Part shown: in pieces, positions 5,241-6,910 of the stretch
How the letters are laid out: each line of letters opens with the position of its first letter
Position numbering within the stretch: the stretch's first letter is position 1
Source of the DNA: a bacterium
GTDB lineage: Bacteria > Desulfobacterota > DSWW01
Assembly: GCA_030609865.1 (NCBI GenBank)
Contig: JAUWSZ010000129.1
Span: forward strand, 1-6,910
DNA: 6,910 nt
Reading direction: 5' to 3'
Notes under the pieces: generated by a model
What the model saw: only the letters and a program-made list of their open reading frames with translations
Told to the model about the DNA's origin: nothing
Database searches by the model: none
Made by a program: the position numbers and the translations under genes

Positions 5241-6910
5241 ATGGCAAGATTCAAAACCCAGGAACAATTCACGTACGATCCGAATGACCTGTTCGGGCAC
5301 ATGCAGCAGGAGTTTCCCCGGGAGAGCGAATTCGACGTCGTGATCATCGGCGGGGGTCCGAACGGGCTGATGGCCGGCGCGTACCTGGCCAAGGCGGGGC
5401 TGGACGTGGCCATCTGCGAGCGGCGGTACGAGGCCGGGGGTGGGCTGGCCACCGAAGAGAACCTCTACCCGTGCTATGCCTCCAACCCGCATGTGATCTA
5501 CCACATGATGGTGGACTACATGCCCGTGATGCGGGACTTCGAGCTGGACGGGCCTTCCCTGAACTGGATCAAGCCGAACGCCCAGCTCGGGATGGTCTTC
5601 GAGGACGGCTCGTCGATTCTTATGGCCCGGATGATCCAGGACACAAAGGATTCCATCCTCAAATACTCGTTCAAGGATGCGGTGACTTTCGGCAAGGTGA
5701 TCCGAGAGTGGCGCGCAATCGTGGATGAAATCATCGCACCTGCCACGTACATACCGCCGATGGCGCCTATCGAGATCACCATGGCCATGCAGAAGACCGA
5801 GGTGGGCCGGCGCATGCTGGAAATCGGCGAGATGAGCCCCCTGGATATCATCACGAGCACCTTTGAGCACGACAAGGTGCGAACCCTCTTCCTCTATGCA
5901 GCCTGTATGTGGGGCATGGACCCGAATGAGACGGGGTTGGGCTTCATGGTGCCGCTGTTGGTGGACCGGGCGATGAACAAGTGCTACTGCTATGGCGGCT
6001 CTCACAAGCTGGCAAGCGCCCTGGCCCGGGAGGTGACCAGACACGGAGGTTTGATCCTCGAATCCGCAGGGGTGAACAAGATACTGATCGAGAACGGCCG
6101 CGTGGCAGGGGTCACGATCGAAGAGGGGCGGACGATCCGCAGCAAGGTCGTCATGTCCACGCTGGATCCCCAGACCACCTTCATCGACCTCGTTGGGGCG
6201 GAGCACCTGTCCGAGGATTTGAAGGCGTCGGTGGCAGGGTGGAAGTATGACAAGTGGAGCTTCAACACCCTGCACATTGCCGCGGAAGAGCCCCCGAGGT
6301 ATGCCTGTGATGATCCCTTTATCAACGACTCCTTTGCCACTGTCATCGGCATCGAGAGCATGGATCAGATGCTCGCCCATTGGGACAATGTGGTGGCCGG
6401 CAAGATAGGAGACAACTTCGGTGGACACTGCACCTGTGAGAGCCTGTTCGATCCCTTCCTGAGCGATCGACCCGGTAAGTCTATTTCCATGTTTCAGATC
6501 CATGCTCCTTATGACATCGACGGCGGGTGGGACGGCCGTGCAGAGGAGATCAAACAGGCCATGCTCGCCAAATGGAGCAAGGCAGCCCCGAATCTCACAC
6601 CTGAGAAAATCGTAGCCACCAGCATGGAGAACCCGGAGGATATCGAGATTCGATTCCCTCAGATGCGTCGCGGATCGATCAAGCACGGTGACTACACGCC
6701 GATCCAGATGGGATGCTTCCGGCCGAACCAGGAGTGCTCCGGTACGAATACACCGATCGAGGGCCTCTATGTGTGTGGCGTCTCCACCTATCCGGGCGGA
6801 CTGGTGCTCGGCGGCTCGGGGTACCTCGGCGCCAACAAGGTCGCCGAGGACCTGGATGTGAAAAAATGGTGGAAACCCACGTCCGAGATGGAGCGGTATA
6901 TCAAGACGTA
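5241..6910 (+). CDS. CrtI/phytoene-desaturase-type FAD-dependent oxidoreductase, second of the pair (open at window end)
   Basis: The reading frame is open for 556 codons to the window edge; the final two bases are TA, so a stop could fall at the next base, and 556 residues would be a normal family length. After a roughly 30-residue lead comes the FAD-binding fold [20 protein letters not shown] (31-50) with E60 ending strand 2 and the GGG at 66-68. The C-terminal motif is canonical: FRPN at 493-496, [17 protein letters not shown] at 504-520, then a glycine-rich [10 protein letters not shown]. It is a distant paralogue of the preceding gene and, unlike it, retains the complete C-terminal FAD motif. 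It would act in the cytoplasm or at the inner face of the membrane on a hydrophobic substrate; its redox direction is unknown. Alternatives within the family are a retinol-saturase-like reductase or an isomerase. CYC (248-250) and CTC (397-399) are cysteine pairs without an assigned role. Confidence 0.9.
   Translation, partial: MARFKTQEQFTYDPNDLFGHMQQEFPRESEFDVVIIGGGPNGLMAGAYLAKAGLDVAICERRYEAGGGLATEENLYPCYASNPHVIYHMMVDYMPVMRDFELDGPSLNWIKPNAQLGMVFEDGSSILMARMIQDTKDSILKYSFKDAVTFGKVIREWRAIVDEIIAPATYIPPMAPIEITMAMQKTEVGRRMLEIGEMSPLDIITSTFEHDKVRTLFLYAACMWGMDPNETGLGFMVPLLVDRAMNKCYCYGGSHKLASALAREVTRHGGLILESAGVNKILIENGRVAGVTIEEGRTIRSKVVMSTLDPQTTFIDLVGAEHLSEDLKASVAGWKYDKWSFNTLHIAAEEPPRYACDDPFINDSFATVIGIESMDQMLAHWDNVVAGKIGDNFGGHCTCESLFDPFLSDRPGKSISMFQIHAPYDIDGGWDGRAEEIKQAMLAKWSKAAPNLTPEKIVATSMENPEDIEIRFPQMRRGSIKHGDYTPIQMGCFRPNQECSGTNTPIEGLYVCGVSTYPGGLVLGGSGYLGANKVAEDLDVKKWWKPTSEMERYIKT

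Noticed and set aside
5223..6686. A 487-codon open frame on the minus strand, opposite the second flavoprotein
   Set aside because: Same reasoning: it mirrors a gene with intact FAD motifs, is rich in His, Arg and Gly, shows no domain, and would be convergent with the flavoprotein it overlaps.

Overview
This window looks like bacterial chromosome with a moderately high G+C content. It carries five protein-coding genes, two of them cut by the window edges. I see no RNA genes, insertion sequences, integrases or CRISPR. The two flavoenzymes are rich in cysteine, and beta-oxidation-type genes sit beside carotenoid-desaturase-like flavoproteins. That combination would fit an anaerobic or facultative environmental bacterium such as a Desulfobacterota/proteobacterial lineage, but this assignment is inference and no marker gene is present to test it.

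Layout: on the minus strand, reading from about 1520 down to 1, a candidate promoter leads to an acyl-CoA dehydrogenase (1274-102). After a 55-bp gap comes the first 15 codons of another gene with its own Shine-Dalgarno (46-1). A 350-bp divergent intergenic region (1275-1624) holds a perfect TTGACA box for the leftward operon, nested inverted repeats, and a tandem 11-bp direct repeat. On the plus strand follow an AMP-forming acyl-CoA synthetase (1625-3289), a 202-bp gap with a second copy of the tandem 11-bp repeat, then two consecutive CrtI/phytoene-desaturase-type FAD oxidoreductases (3492-5228 and 5241-end). The second oxidoreductase starts 12 bp after the first one stops and is open at the window edge; its last two bases are TA, so the stop may fall at the very next base.

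How the genes may work together: the synthetase would activate a carboxylic acid to its CoA thioester. The acyl-CoA dehydrogenase would introduce an alpha,beta double bond. The truncated gene could be a hydratase, as its first residues faintly recall MaoC-type proteins. The two CrtI-like flavoproteins would perform one or more further desaturation, saturation or isomerisation steps on a hydrophobic, perhaps isoprenoid or alicyclic, substrate. No carotenoid synthesis genes are visible. The most notable non-coding signal is the same pair of perfect TTTACATT(C/G)TT repeats, at one-helical-turn spacing, in front of both rightward transcription units. It suggests that one unidentified regulator controls the synthetase and the flavoprotein pair together. 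The substrate and the pathway are not identifiable from the window.
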